A DNA stretch of 64,000 nt, from positions 43,380 to 107,379 of the forward strand of contig JAEVEX010000066.1 of assembly GCA_016842085.1 (NCBI GenBank). The letters run 5' to 3'. Position 1 is the stretch's first letter, and each line of letters begins with the position of its first letter. Source of the DNA: Candidatus Thermoflexus tengchongensis. Lineage in GTDB: Bacteria > Chloroflexota > Anaerolineae > Thermoflexales > Thermoflexaceae. The notes beneath the pieces are model-generated. The model was not told the origin of the DNA. It saw nothing but the letters and a program-made list of their open reading frames with translations, and did no database searches. Below, one piece after another: positions 50,978-60,364 of this stretch. Made by a program: the position numbers and the translations under genes.

Positions 50978-53317
50978 ATGAAAAGCGAAAGGGCCGCTAT
51001 TCTTCTTCTGCTGGGGATGAGCGGGCTGGCCTGGTACCACGCCCATCGGCCCGCGATCTGGTTCGATGAGGGATGGAGCTGGTAGGTGGCCCGCATGCCG
51101 GTCGTCGAGGCTTTGAAGGCCGTCGCTCGAGATCGCCATCCTCCCCTTCGCCCCCTGCTGGATCATTATTGGATCCACGTAGCGGGAGAGACGGAATTCG
51201 CCCTGCGCTGGCCTTCCGGTGCGTTCGCTTTGCTGACCCTCGCCCTGACCTGGCGTATGGCCCGATGCCTGGGGATCGGGCTGGCGGGAAGACTGGCCGC
51301 GATCGGGATGATCCTTGCTTCGCCCCTCTGGATCGAGCAGGCGCGGCAGGCTCGCATGTATACCCAGATGGCGTTCCTGGCGCTGCTTTCATGGTGGAGC
51401 ATGGAGCACTGGCTGCGACGTCCGGACTCCTGGCGCCGCTGGGCTCTCTGGTCCCTGACCAGCCTGGCCTTCCTGCTCACCCACTACTACTCGGTGTTCC
51501 TCCTGGCCGTGGAGTTCGGGCTGCTGATCAGAAGACCCGAAAGGGATGCGCGCGGAAGGGCCTTGCTGGGAATCGGGATATGGGGGATGGTCACAGGAAG
51601 CTGGATCGCGTTTGGACGCATATCTGCAGGGCTTTTCCTGCCTCAATCCCGGGACCTGGCGGATCACCCGATCCAGGGCCTTCAGACGCTGATCGCCGCG
51701 CTCCGATCGCTCATGGCCGCCTACGGGCCCGGGTTGTCTCCGGCCGAGGCAGCGTTCCTGGCAAGCCTTCTGATCATTGGGATGCGGCCGGCCGGGAGGC
51801 CGATGGAGACGCGCTGGCGCTGGTTGACCTTCGGAAGCCTGGCGATTTTTCTGGCCGTGACAGCCGGGATCCGCAGAAACCTCCTGAACTTCGCCCCTCG
51901 TCATCTGCTGTATCTGTATCCGCTGATCGGGATAGGGATCGGACGAGGTGTGGATATCCTGTTGCAGTGGGACTTTCTCCGGCAGTCCAGGAAACCAGTG
52001 GCCCTCTGGCCATTTCTCGTCCTTCTCCTGCTGGGGCCCTCCTGTATGCATCTGTTTCGGGGAGCGGTTTCCCGAACGCTTTCCGGGGCCTCCGCGACAG
52101 GTCCGGATAGGGCGATCGTCCTCCTCCTGAAGACGCAAGGACGATCTGAGGACAGGGCCCTGACGATACGAGGCCACTATGCGATCCGATATTACTGGAA
52201 CCGCGAGAGGCCCCCGATGCCCCTCGTCGATGGGCCTTCGTCCCCTGTTCAGGACGATGAAGCGGTGGCCCGCTGGCTGAAGCCCCTGTCCGCCGACTGT
52301 GCGGATCACCTCAGGCTCTGGGTGATCGCGTGGCAGGAAGATATCGTGGATCCTTTCGCGCTGTTCCCCCGCTGGTTGCTCTGGAGCGGCTTTGAAGAGG
52401 AGCGAAGGGAAATTACCGGTTTTCACGTCTATCGCTATTCCATACGATGTCCGATTCAGCGCCCGCCTGCTCCTGCTCCGGCCTTCTCGGTTCAGTTCTC
52501 CCCGGGTGCCCGTCTTCAGGGCGTCCAGATCCGGCCCCCTCATTCCCGGGATCATATCCTGGGGGTCACCATGGTGTGGGAGAGGGTCGGCCCGCTGCGG
52601 GATCCCGTGAAGGTTTTCCTCCATGTGCACGACCCATCCGGGCGCCTGGTCGCTCAGGAGGATATCGACCTCGCCCGCGGGTTTCATCCCATCGCGCAAT
52701 GGCCCGAGGGGTTGCCGATGGCGGTTTTCGCCGGGATCCGCCTGCCGGCTGCCGTGGCCCCCGGACCGTATCGGGTGACCCTCGGGCTTTATCATCCCGG
52801 GACCATGGTTCGCTATCCGATCCTCTCGCCCATCTACGGGGGGGATGCCCTTCCGATCGCCACCCTCGATCTGCCGTCCGCCCTGGGGGGCTGGCAGAGC
52901 CTTCCGGTGCCATCCGGGGCGGCGTGGCAGGATGGTCTGGCTCTGAGCGGGGCATGGGTGGAGCCGGAAGGTCCGGTTCGCCGTGGCGAGCGGATCCGCC
53001 TGCTCACTGCGTGGGTTCGAGCGGGATTGGGGAGGACCGGCTCTTCAGAGCCGAAGGTGGCGTTTGTGCACCTGTGGGATGAGAGCGGCCATCTGATCGC
53101 CCAGGACGATCATCCGCTTCCAGGAGCGCTGGGCGCTGGGATGGGGGCGGGGCCCTGGGAATCCATCTGGGATCTTTTCGAAATCCGAATCCCGGAGACG
53201 ATTCCGCCCGGGCGATACCGTCTGGTCGTCGGCCGCTATGAGTGGCCTTCCTTACGTCGAATCCCGATCGGAGCTGGAGATCATCTGGGGCTCGGCTCGC
53301 TGGAGATCTCCCGATAG
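50978..53317 (+). pseudogene. GT39-like glycosyltransferase interrupted by an in-frame amber codon, array member 9
   Basis: 779 codons if read through. ATG 50978 opens a first helix and the loop-1 motif IWFDEGWSW (D30, E31), exactly the GT39 catalytic loop. Codon 36 is TAG (51083-51085), where homologues have a Tyr. The same frame then continues without interruption to 53317 with all other features: HPPLRPLLDHYW, SPLWIEQARQARMYTQMAFL, ten helices, and two beta-sandwiches (KVFLHVHDPSGRLVAQEDID; VAFVHLWDESGHLIAQDDHP; GRYEWPSLRRIPI). A GTG directly after the TAG (51086) could restart but would lose helix 1 and the acidic pair. A single base change from TAT/TAC explains it: recent nonsense mutation, sequencing error or suppression. 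Confidence 0.8.
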
Positions 53318-53336
53318 GCAGGGCCTCGCCTCCGGC

Positions 53337-53414
53337 CAGGCGAGGATCGAACCTCGACTCCCCCCGCAGCGGGGATCCTGCAGACGGAGGTTCGGCGCTC
53401 TGTCCAGTTATGAG
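53337..53414 (-). other. Possible tRNA-derived remnant
   Basis: On the minus strand a D-loop-like AACTGGACAGAGCGCC and a T-loop-like GAGGTTCGATCCTC occur at plausible order but ~18 nt too far apart, with no matching acceptor stem, a 6-nt T loop and no proper anticodon stem. It lies in the 230-bp gap between array members 9 and 10, where no gene is seen. Confidence 0.3.
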
Positions 53415-53547
53415 TTCGGGATACAGACTGGCAGGCCGCCCTGGAAGGGGTCAATCCGACTTCAAAGGGTGGGCGATCTTGCCTTCCTGATCAGGGTTCG
53501 GCTGTGGAGGGCCTGTCCCAGCGATATTAGAATCAGGAGGCGTGGGC

Positions 53548-55536
53548 ATGCAGATCCGAAAGGAGCCAGGGCCGTGGGCGGTTGGGGCGTTCACGCTGGG
53601 GCTGATGATGCTGCTCACCGGCGGAGGAGTGTTTTTCAGTATTGATGCCTGGGCAACCTTCCAGACCGCTTCGGCGCTTCTGGAAACGGGGTCTCCTGCC
53701 CTGCCGCCGTCGGTGAAGCTGCTGGAAACCAATACCCTCCACCTCCCCGGGCCTCTGATCGCCTCTCCCCATGGGGCGCTCTACGCCAAATACAACCTGG
53801 GCCATCCTCTTCTTGCCCTTCCCCTCATGAAAGCCGCTCATCGGCTTGCTCACTGGATCCCTGGCGATTCTCTGGCTGATGCCGCGGTTTTACGACTCGG
53901 TTTTGTGATGCTGCCCGCCATCGCGACGGCCTGTGGGGCGGCCCTCCTTTACGCCCTCGCCCGATCCATGTGGGGGGCCGCTCCGGCGCTCTGGATCAGT
54001 GCCCTATGGCTCCTCGCCACGCCCGCCGGTCCCTACGGGAAGTTTCCATACTCCGAGGCGATCCTGGCTGCGCTCTGGCTCCTTGCCTATGCTTCGATCT
54101 TCTGGAGTAGCCAGCGCTCCACATCCGCGGGCTGGTTTCTGAGCGGTCTGGCAAGCGGATGGGCGATCTTCGTTCGGGAGGCCAGTGCCGCGGGGCTGCC
54201 TGCCGTGATCCTTTATCTCTGCCTTCGAACCCCCAGCGGGCGCGCCCGTCTGCAGGCCGCCGCGATCTATGGCCTGGGATTATCCCTTCCTGTGATGGCA
54301 GCCGCCGGCTACAATTTCTGGAGGTTTGGGGTTCCACTTCAGACGGGTTACTATGCGGAGCTTCAGCGGATTGGGCTTTCCCTGCCGTCGGCTCTCCACC
54401 TCTATGCCTTACTGGTCAGCCCGGGGAAAGGCCTGCTGCTCTATGCCTCTCCGCTCCTGGCGGCCATTGGGGGCTGGGCCTCCGCCTGGAGGGTTCATCG
54501 ATCGGAGATCCTGGCGATCGGATTTCATGCTCTTAGCTTCCTGCTCCTTTATTCCTCCTGGTATTCGTGGCATGGCGGATGGAGCTGGGGGCCGCGCTTT
54601 CTGGTGCCACTGCTTCCGCTGCTCATGATCGGGCTTGGGAAGATCGTCCTCACCCAGAGGGGCAGAAAGATCGCCTGTCTGCTGGGGGGCCTCGGATTCC
54701 TTATCCAGATTCCCGGTTTCGCGGTGGATTTCCAGGAATACTATATGGATCTACTGAAAGAGCGCGGAGCCACATATGAGGAGGATCTGATCTTTCAACC
54801 CTCCTTATCGCCGATCCCTGGGGAATGGTGGATGCTTCTACGAGGGGAGCACCTCACCCTGGCTTTCCTCTCGCTGGAGCGACATGGGATCCCGGCCCCT
54901 GTGGCCTGGGGATACCGGGTGGCGGCTCTGATCCTGCTCCTCGGAGGTGCCGCATGGATTGCGGGAGGCATGCGCCTCTCCGGTAAGCCGCATCGTTTAC
55001 AATGGAACATGCTTCCGCCTGGCCTGCTTCGAGCAGGGATTGGAGGGATCATCTTGCTGATGGTCGGATTGAACGGCTGGCTCTGGTGGAACGGGGTGGT
55101 GCAGCATCAGCAGCCCATCTGCGATGACCATGGTCGTCAGTGCCTGCGAGCTCGCTTCACGGGCGGGATCGAGCTGGTGGCGTTCTCCTCCGCCGGGCGA
55201 ACCGTGCGCCCGGGTGAGCGTTTCCGGATGATCCTGTGGTGGCGCGCTGGCCGCCCTGTGCCGGAGCCTTACAGTGTTTATGTCCACTTTGTGCGCAATG
55301 GGGAGCTCGTGTTTCAGGACGATCACGAGCACCCCGCCTTTCTGCCGTTCCCGGAGTGGACCCCGGGGTGGATTTACCCGGATCCCCATGAGGTCCAGGT
55401 TCCTCAGGGGATTTCCCCGGGGGAATACATCATCCGGGTCGGCCTTTATCGGCGCCACCCGCCCGGCGGGCGAATCCCCACGCAGGATGGAAGGGATGGG
55501 ATCGAGCTGCCTGTCACCCTCTGGATCTCCCCATAG
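53548..55536 (+). CDS. GT-C-type membrane glycosyltransferase, array member 10
   Basis: 662 aa. Loop 1 has GVFFSIDAWATFQTASALLE (an Asp but no D-E pair), then KYNLGHPLLALPLMKAAH. Around residues 270-300 it shares ALLVSPGKGLLLYASPLLAA with member 3, and also WHGGWSWGPRFLVPLLPLL, a motif of GT39-related membrane proteins. About twelve helices, two of them after an internal outside loop (~400-450). Beta-sandwich: YSVYVHFVRNGELVFQDDHE and SPGEYIIRVGLYRRHPPGG. The ATG has AGGAGG 8 nt upstream; it starts a new segment after the 230-bp gap and may have its own promoter. Confidence 0.8.
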   Translation: MQIRKEPGPWAVGAFTLGLMMLLTGGGVFFSIDAWATFQTASALLETGSPALPPSVKLLETNTLHLPGPLIASPHGALYAKYNLGHPLLALPLMKAAHRLAHWIPGDSLADAAVLRLGFVMLPAIATACGAALLYALARSMWGAAPALWISALWLLATPAGPYGKFPYSEAILAALWLLAYASIFWSSQRSTSAGWFLSGLASGWAIFVREASAAGLPAVILYLCLRTPSGRARLQAAAIYGLGLSLPVMAAAGYNFWRFGVPLQTGYYAELQRIGLSLPSALHLYALLVSPGKGLLLYASPLLAAIGGWASAWRVHRSEILAIGFHALSFLLLYSSWYSWHGGWSWGPRFLVPLLPLLMIGLGKIVLTQRGRKIACLLGGLGFLIQIPGFAVDFQEYYMDLLKERGATYEEDLIFQPSLSPIPGEWWMLLRGEHLTLAFLSLERHGIPAPVAWGYRVAALILLLGGAAWIAGGMRLSGKPHRLQWNMLPPGLLRAGIGGIILLMVGLNGWLWWNGVVQHQQPICDDHGRQCLRARFTGGIELVAFSSAGRTVRPGERFRMILWWRAGRPVPEPYSVYVHFVRNGELVFQDDHEHPAFLPFPEWTPGWIYPDPHEVQVPQGISPGEYIIRVGLYRRHPPGGRIPTQDGRDGIELPVTLWISP

Positions 55537-55602
55537 GGGGTCCTTCCAGAAGAAGCCCTGGAAGCGCATCGTGTGACCTTCCGGTATGCTCGGAGGAGGG
55601 CG

Positions 55603-57936
55603 ATGCCGATATTTCCGCGGTTTCCTATCCGGAGGTTGCGCGGAGGAACCCAAACCATGCGTTCGCTCAGAGGGCTGCGGGCCCGGTGGATCGAACGGCC
55701 GGGGTGGGCATCCGATGGCCTCCCCTTGCTGGCCCTCACGGCCCTGTGGTGGCTCTTCGCCTGGCGGTATCTCACACCCACCCCGGCGGATCGCCTGATG
55801 CTGGCGACCGGGGACTTTACTTATCACTATATGACATTTCGTGACCTGCTCTATCAGGGGATCCGGCATGGATCTCTCCCCTTATGGATCCGGTGCATGT
55901 TCGGCGGGTTTCCCTTCCAGGCCTATACCCAATCCGCCTTCTTCTACCCCGGCTCATGGATTCCGGTCCTCCCCGCCCTCCTCGCGGGCAGCCCGCATGT
56001 TTCCCTGGATCTGTTCCATTTTGAGTCATTGCTCCATCTGTGGATCGCCGCTGCGCTGACTTATATCTTCCTCAAAAGGGAAACCGGCAGCCGCTGGGGC
56101 GCACTGCTGGGAGCCACGGTGTTCGGATTCGGCGGTTATCTGACCGGGTACCCGATCCTCCAGGTGGCCATCGTGGAGGGATCTGCCTGGCTTCCCCTGC
56201 TCCTGCTGGGGCTGGATCAGCTGACGGAGCGCTGGAGCCCTCAGGCCGTGACGCTGGCGGCCATAGGGGGGATTCTGGCCATCCTGGCCGGCCAGCCCCA
56301 GATTTCCGCGCTGGTCTGGCTGATGGGGGTGCTCTTCTACTTCGCCCGGAGCCGGCGTCATCGCCTCCCGTGGGGGGAAGCCCTGAAGCGGATCGGCCTG
56401 CTGGCCCTGATCGTGGTGGGGGCCACCGCGGTGCAGCTCCTGCCCGCTCTGGAGTTCGTGCGCTTCTCCACCCGCGCCCGTCTGCCGTTCGCGGAATCCG
56501 GAAGCGGATTCCCGGTTCAGGATGTCATCCAGCTGATCCAGCCCGGCCTGGTCAGCCACTGGCATCCGCTCTATGTGGGCCTCCTTCCCCTTACCCTGGC
56601 GATCGCCGGCATCCTCATGCGCTGGCATGCGGCCAGGCTCTGGGTGGGGATCGGCGGGTTGGGTTTGCTGCTCTCCTTCGGGGCCAACTTTCCTCTCTAT
56701 GATCTGGCCTTCCAGCTGATCCCTTTTTATCCCACAACGCGCAGTCAGGAGCGCCATGCGCTCTGGGTTTCCTTCGCCCTGGCGACTCTGGCGGCCCACG
56801 GCCTGGCGGCATTGCTCCAGGGAATCCCGCGGGCTCAGCGCGGGAAAATCGTCTCTCTGGAGCGCGCCTTCCGGTTCCTCATTCTCGCCGTTGGAATCGC
56901 CCTGCCCATCGTGACATTCCTGGCCCGTCAGGGAATCGATCCCAGCGATCACCGACGGCTGCCCCAGGAGGTGGGTCTCAGCCTGCTGGCCGCTTTCGGA
57001 GCATGGGGATGGTGGGCCGTGCGCCTGCGCGGCTGGCGGGATCGCTCCGGGCTGGGCTGGAGCGCTTTCGCAATCACGGCTTTCAACCTCGCCGCCTTCA
57101 ACCGGTGGATCGACGCCATGCCCCCCTCCCCGGTTTATCCCGATCATCCCGCGATCCGGCGGATGCTCGCCGAAACGGAGCGGCCGTTCCGGTTTTACGA
57201 TGAATGGCGCATGCCGGATCATATCGGCTGCTGGTTCGGCCTGGAGGATATCGACGGGGCGACCTCCATTCAGCCGGAGCCCTATTTCCGTTTTCTGAAA
57301 GAAACCCCGGAGGCCCTCCAGTGGTGGCTCCTCGGGGTCCGTTATGTGGTGACCTGGGGCCGGGATCTGCCGGAGATGTCCGCCCTGGGTCGGACGGCGA
57401 TGTTGCTGGAGCGGATCCCCCAGGGCCAGGAGGAAACCCGGGTCTTCCGCCTGGATCCTCCGCTGCCGTGGGCCTGGGTGGTGCGGAACGTGCGCCCGGT
57501 CGCTGGGGTGGACGAAGGCCTGGCTGCGCTGCGGGATCCATCCTTCCGACCCGCTGAGCAGGCCATTATCCTCGGCCCAGCACCCTGGTCCGGAGCTATC
57601 CCCGGGTCGCGGGCCGATGAGATCCAGGCCGATGAGATTCAGCTCCTCGGGCGGACGGCGATGGAAAGCCGCTATCGGGTCCGCCTGAGCCAGCCCGGCT
57701 TGCTGATCACGCGGGATCCCTGGTATCCCGGATGGGAGGTCTGGGTGAACGGCCACCCTGCCCCCCTGATGCGGGCGGATGTCGTTCTTATGGCGACCCC
57801 ATTGCCCGCGGGGGAGAGCGAGGTGGTCTTCCGCTATCGTCCCTGGAGCTTCTACATCGGGGCGGCGATCAGCGGCCTCACGCTGCTTCTCCTGGGGCCG
57901 CTCCTATGGTGGTGGATGTCGGGCGGAGCGAGGTAA
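55603..57936 (+). CDS. YfhO-family membrane protein, array member 11
   Basis: 777 aa. YfhO-type pattern: LATGDFTYHYMTFRDLLYQG, GSLPLWIRCMFGGFPFQAYT, AVIFGFGG-like TVFGFGGYLTGYPILQVAIV, and a C-terminal outside domain with TRDPWYPGWEVWVNGHPAPL followed by a last helix. YfhO of Bacillus takes part in lipoteichoic-acid glycosylation, so the family suits a role in sugar transfer on the outer face. It lacks the VH-type sandwich of its neighbours. A 15-bp tandem duplication gives ADEIQADEIQ near residue ~675. The ATG follows GGAGGAGG; 66 bp after member 10. Confidence 0.83.
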   Translation: MPIFPRFPIRRLRGGTQTMRSLRGLRARWIERPGWASDGLPLLALTALWWLFAWRYLTPTPADRLMLATGDFTYHYMTFRDLLYQGIRHGSLPLWIRCMFGGFPFQAYTQSAFFYPGSWIPVLPALLAGSPHVSLDLFHFESLLHLWIAAALTYIFLKRETGSRWGALLGATVFGFGGYLTGYPILQVAIVEGSAWLPLLLLGLDQLTERWSPQAVTLAAIGGILAILAGQPQISALVWLMGVLFYFARSRRHRLPWGEALKRIGLLALIVVGATAVQLLPALEFVRFSTRARLPFAESGSGFPVQDVIQLIQPGLVSHWHPLYVGLLPLTLAIAGILMRWHAARLWVGIGGLGLLLSFGANFPLYDLAFQLIPFYPTTRSQERHALWVSFALATLAAHGLAALLQGIPRAQRGKIVSLERAFRFLILAVGIALPIVTFLARQGIDPSDHRRLPQEVGLSLLAAFGAWGWWAVRLRGWRDRSGLGWSAFAITAFNLAAFNRWIDAMPPSPVYPDHPAIRRMLAETERPFRFYDEWRMPDHIGCWFGLEDIDGATSIQPEPYFRFLKETPEALQWWLLGVRYVVTWGRDLPEMSALGRTAMLLERIPQGQEETRVFRLDPPLPWAWVVRNVRPVAGVDEGLAALRDPSFRPAEQAIILGPAPWSGAIPGSRADEIQADEIQLLGRTAMESRYRVRLSQPGLLITRDPWYPGWEVWVNGHPAPLMRADVVLMATPLPAGESEVVFRYRPWSFYIGAAISGLTLLLLGPLLWWWMSGGAR

Positions 57937-57955
57937 CGATTCGGAGAGGTCATCG

Positions 57956-60214
57956 ATGCCCCGCTTTCCCATCCGGGTGGTTTGTTTCCTTCTCCTCCTC
58001 ATCGCCTGGGCGCTGGCACTGGCCCTCTGGCGCCCCGTGCCTGCTCATAACGACGAGGCCTATGTGATCTGGGCCATCCGCACCCATGATCTCCCCGGGC
58101 TGCTCGCCACAGAGCTCCGATTGGATGGCCAGCCGCCGCTTTACCCCCTCCTCCTCTGGGGGATCCAGCAGCTCCCGCTCTTCCGCCCGATCCCCATGCT
58201 GTATCTCGCCAGCCTCCTCCTCGCCTTCCCCTTCTACCCCCTGATGGCCCGGCTGGCCCGCTCCCTCGGCGGAGACAGGGCGGGGATGCTGATCCTGGCC
58301 CTTCTGGCTTTCAATCCCCTTGTGGCCGGCATGATGATGTTCCTGCGGGCGTATTCCCTCACGTTGATGCTCAGCGCCCTCGTCCTCTGGCTGGCGCGGC
58401 GAATGGATCGCCGTCCCACTCTGGCCCGCGGGCTGGCCTGGGGGCTGGCCGGCCTCGCGCTGATCTCCACGTTCTACTATGGGGTCTTCCTGATCGCCGC
58501 TGCTTTCCTCTGGCTCCTGAGACCACCCCGGGAGATCCGTCGCTGGCGGGTGGCCTTCCTGGGGATGATCCTTCCCGGCCTGGGGGGTCTGGCATGGGCG
58601 CGGCTGGCCCTCGCCCCCGCCGTCGCGATTGTGGCCCGTCATCAGGGAAACCCCGGCATTCGCCCCGGGCCGCTGGAGATGACCGCCAATCTCTGGCTCA
58701 CCCTGTGGAACGGGTGGGCGGTGGACATCCGCCTCGCCCTGGCAATGGGCATTGTGATGGGGATCGTCCTTTCTATGCTCCTGATCCATGCGATCCGCCA
58801 TGGGTTCCCCGCGCCAGGTTTCCTGCTTCTGACTGTGGCGCTTCCCCTCGCGGGCTTCCTGGTAGCTGGATGGCGCTACAATTTCTTCGCCGCGCGTTAC
58901 GCGGTGGTCGCCCTGCCTTCCCTCCTCCTGGTGATCGCCATGGCCATAGCCCGCGCGCCCCGTCGAAGCCAGGCTGTCTCCATCGGATGCGCCGGGCTGA
59001 TTGGGTTGTTCGGGCTCTCGCGGATCGCTGTCGCCTATCAGGCGTTGCCGGAGAACAATCCCTGGTATGCCGAGATCACCGTGGCGCTTCTGGAGCGCGT
59101 CGCTCCCGGCGAGGTGGTGATCGTGCAGGCGCCATGGCACTATCAAGCCCTGCTGATGGTTGCGCCGGACGCGCCCTGGCAGCTCTTCGACCTCAATGAG
59201 GAAGACCGCTGGCGGAAGGCCTTGCAAGACCGAACCGTCGTCTGGTTCCTGGGAGTCCCGGCTTATCGCGGGAACTGGGAGCCCGTCGAGCGCGCCATGG
59301 AGGGCTGGATCCGGGAGGAAGTTCGGGCCTGGCCTTCCCCTGCGGATGCAATTCTGATCCGCTATGTGCCGCCGGTGGAGACCCCGGAGTGGCGGGCTCT
59401 TGGAGCAGTCTTCGAGGGAGAACTGGTCCTGGAGGCGGTGGCCCTGGATGCCGAAGGCCCTCCGGGGATCCTGCGGGTGGGCTTGCGAGTGCGGGCCTCC
59501 CGCCCGATCCCGCGCTCTTATACGTTCTTCGTCCATCTGCTGGATCCCGGGGGGCGCTGGATAACAGGCAGCGATGCGGAGCCGCCTGTCCCCACGAACG
59601 CGATGGAGCCGGGCGTTCCGGTGGTGTTCTGGCGCGCGTTGCAGGCTCCGGCATGGCTGCCGGCCGGAACTTACCCGGTAACTGCCGGCGCCTATCCCAC
59701 CGGATCCGAGGGATGGCCGCGCCTGCGCACCCGGGAAGGAAAGGATACCGTTCTACTGGGGGCTTTGCAGGTGCATCCTCGGCTCCCCCTTCTGGAAAGC
59801 CGTGAGGCCGTGGGATGCGGAGCCCTGACATGGAACCGCTTTACCGTGATCCGCCTGACGGATTATCGGCAGGAAGGGCCGGACATCTTTCCAGAACCTG
59901 GTCGTCCGGATCGCTTGTGGGTTCAGGGGATCTGGCGTGCGGAGGCGGACCTCGTTGCGTCGCCGGAGCTGATGGTGGATCTGGGCGGGAACATTCAGGC
60001 GCTGAAGCCGAAGGATCCGCTGGCGCTGGAGGCTCGATATCCGGCGGGTCAGATGGCCATCCAGTTCTGGGAGGGTGAGATTGCTCCCGAACAGCGAACG
60101 CTCCGGCTGATCGTTGCCTGTCCGGGCGGCCGGGCGGAGTTTCCCGCCCTGACGCTATCCCGACAGCGCTGGCGCTGGAATTACAGCTGGATCTTCTGGA
60201 ACCGGATGCCATGA
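57956..60214 (+). CDS. GT39-like membrane glycosyltransferase, array member 12
   Basis: 752 aa. Loop 1 PVPAHNDEAYVIWAIRTHDL (D33, E34), then DGQPPLYPLLLWGIQQL, FNPLVAGMMMFLRAYSLTLM and GWRYNFFAARYAVVALPSLL: a complete GT39/ArnT-like set over ~ten helices. The outside part has the beta-sandwich YTFFVHLLDPGGRWITGSDA and LPAGTYPVTAGAYPTGSEG, then one more beta domain of ~120 residues. The ATG has GGAGAGG and lies 19 bp after member 11. An upstream frame to 57779 overlaps member 11 and is rejected. Confidence 0.84.
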   Translation: MPRFPIRVVCFLLLLIAWALALALWRPVPAHNDEAYVIWAIRTHDLPGLLATELRLDGQPPLYPLLLWGIQQLPLFRPIPMLYLASLLLAFPFYPLMARLARSLGGDRAGMLILALLAFNPLVAGMMMFLRAYSLTLMLSALVLWLARRMDRRPTLARGLAWGLAGLALISTFYYGVFLIAAAFLWLLRPPREIRRWRVAFLGMILPGLGGLAWARLALAPAVAIVARHQGNPGIRPGPLEMTANLWLTLWNGWAVDIRLALAMGIVMGIVLSMLLIHAIRHGFPAPGFLLLTVALPLAGFLVAGWRYNFFAARYAVVALPSLLLVIAMAIARAPRRSQAVSIGCAGLIGLFGLSRIAVAYQALPENNPWYAEITVALLERVAPGEVVIVQAPWHYQALLMVAPDAPWQLFDLNEEDRWRKALQDRTVVWFLGVPAYRGNWEPVERAMEGWIREEVRAWPSPADAILIRYVPPVETPEWRALGAVFEGELVLEAVALDAEGPPGILRVGLRVRASRPIPRSYTFFVHLLDPGGRWITGSDAEPPVPTNAMEPGVPVVFWRALQAPAWLPAGTYPVTAGAYPTGSEGWPRLRTREGKDTVLLGALQVHPRLPLLESREAVGCGALTWNRFTVIRLTDYRQEGPDIFPEPGRPDRLWVQGIWRAEADLVASPELMVDLGGNIQALKPKDPLALEARYPAGQMAIQFWEGEIAPEQRTLRLIVACPGGRAEFPALTLSRQRWRWNYSWIFWNRMP

Positions 60215-60364
60215 TCCGTGCGGACTGCGGAGCTGGTTTTCTCTCCGTAGGGGCCTGATTGATGGTTCCTGGCCCATGATGGGCTCACAGGCGAGTTGTA
60301 AGGTAAGCCGGTGACCCTGGTTTGAGGTTGTGTCCGTAATATCTGCATTAAACCGGAAGGGTGG

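Noticed and set aside
53337..53414. Functional tRNA gene
   Set aside because: No acceptor stem pairing, T loop of six bases, no anticodon stem; at best a remnant.
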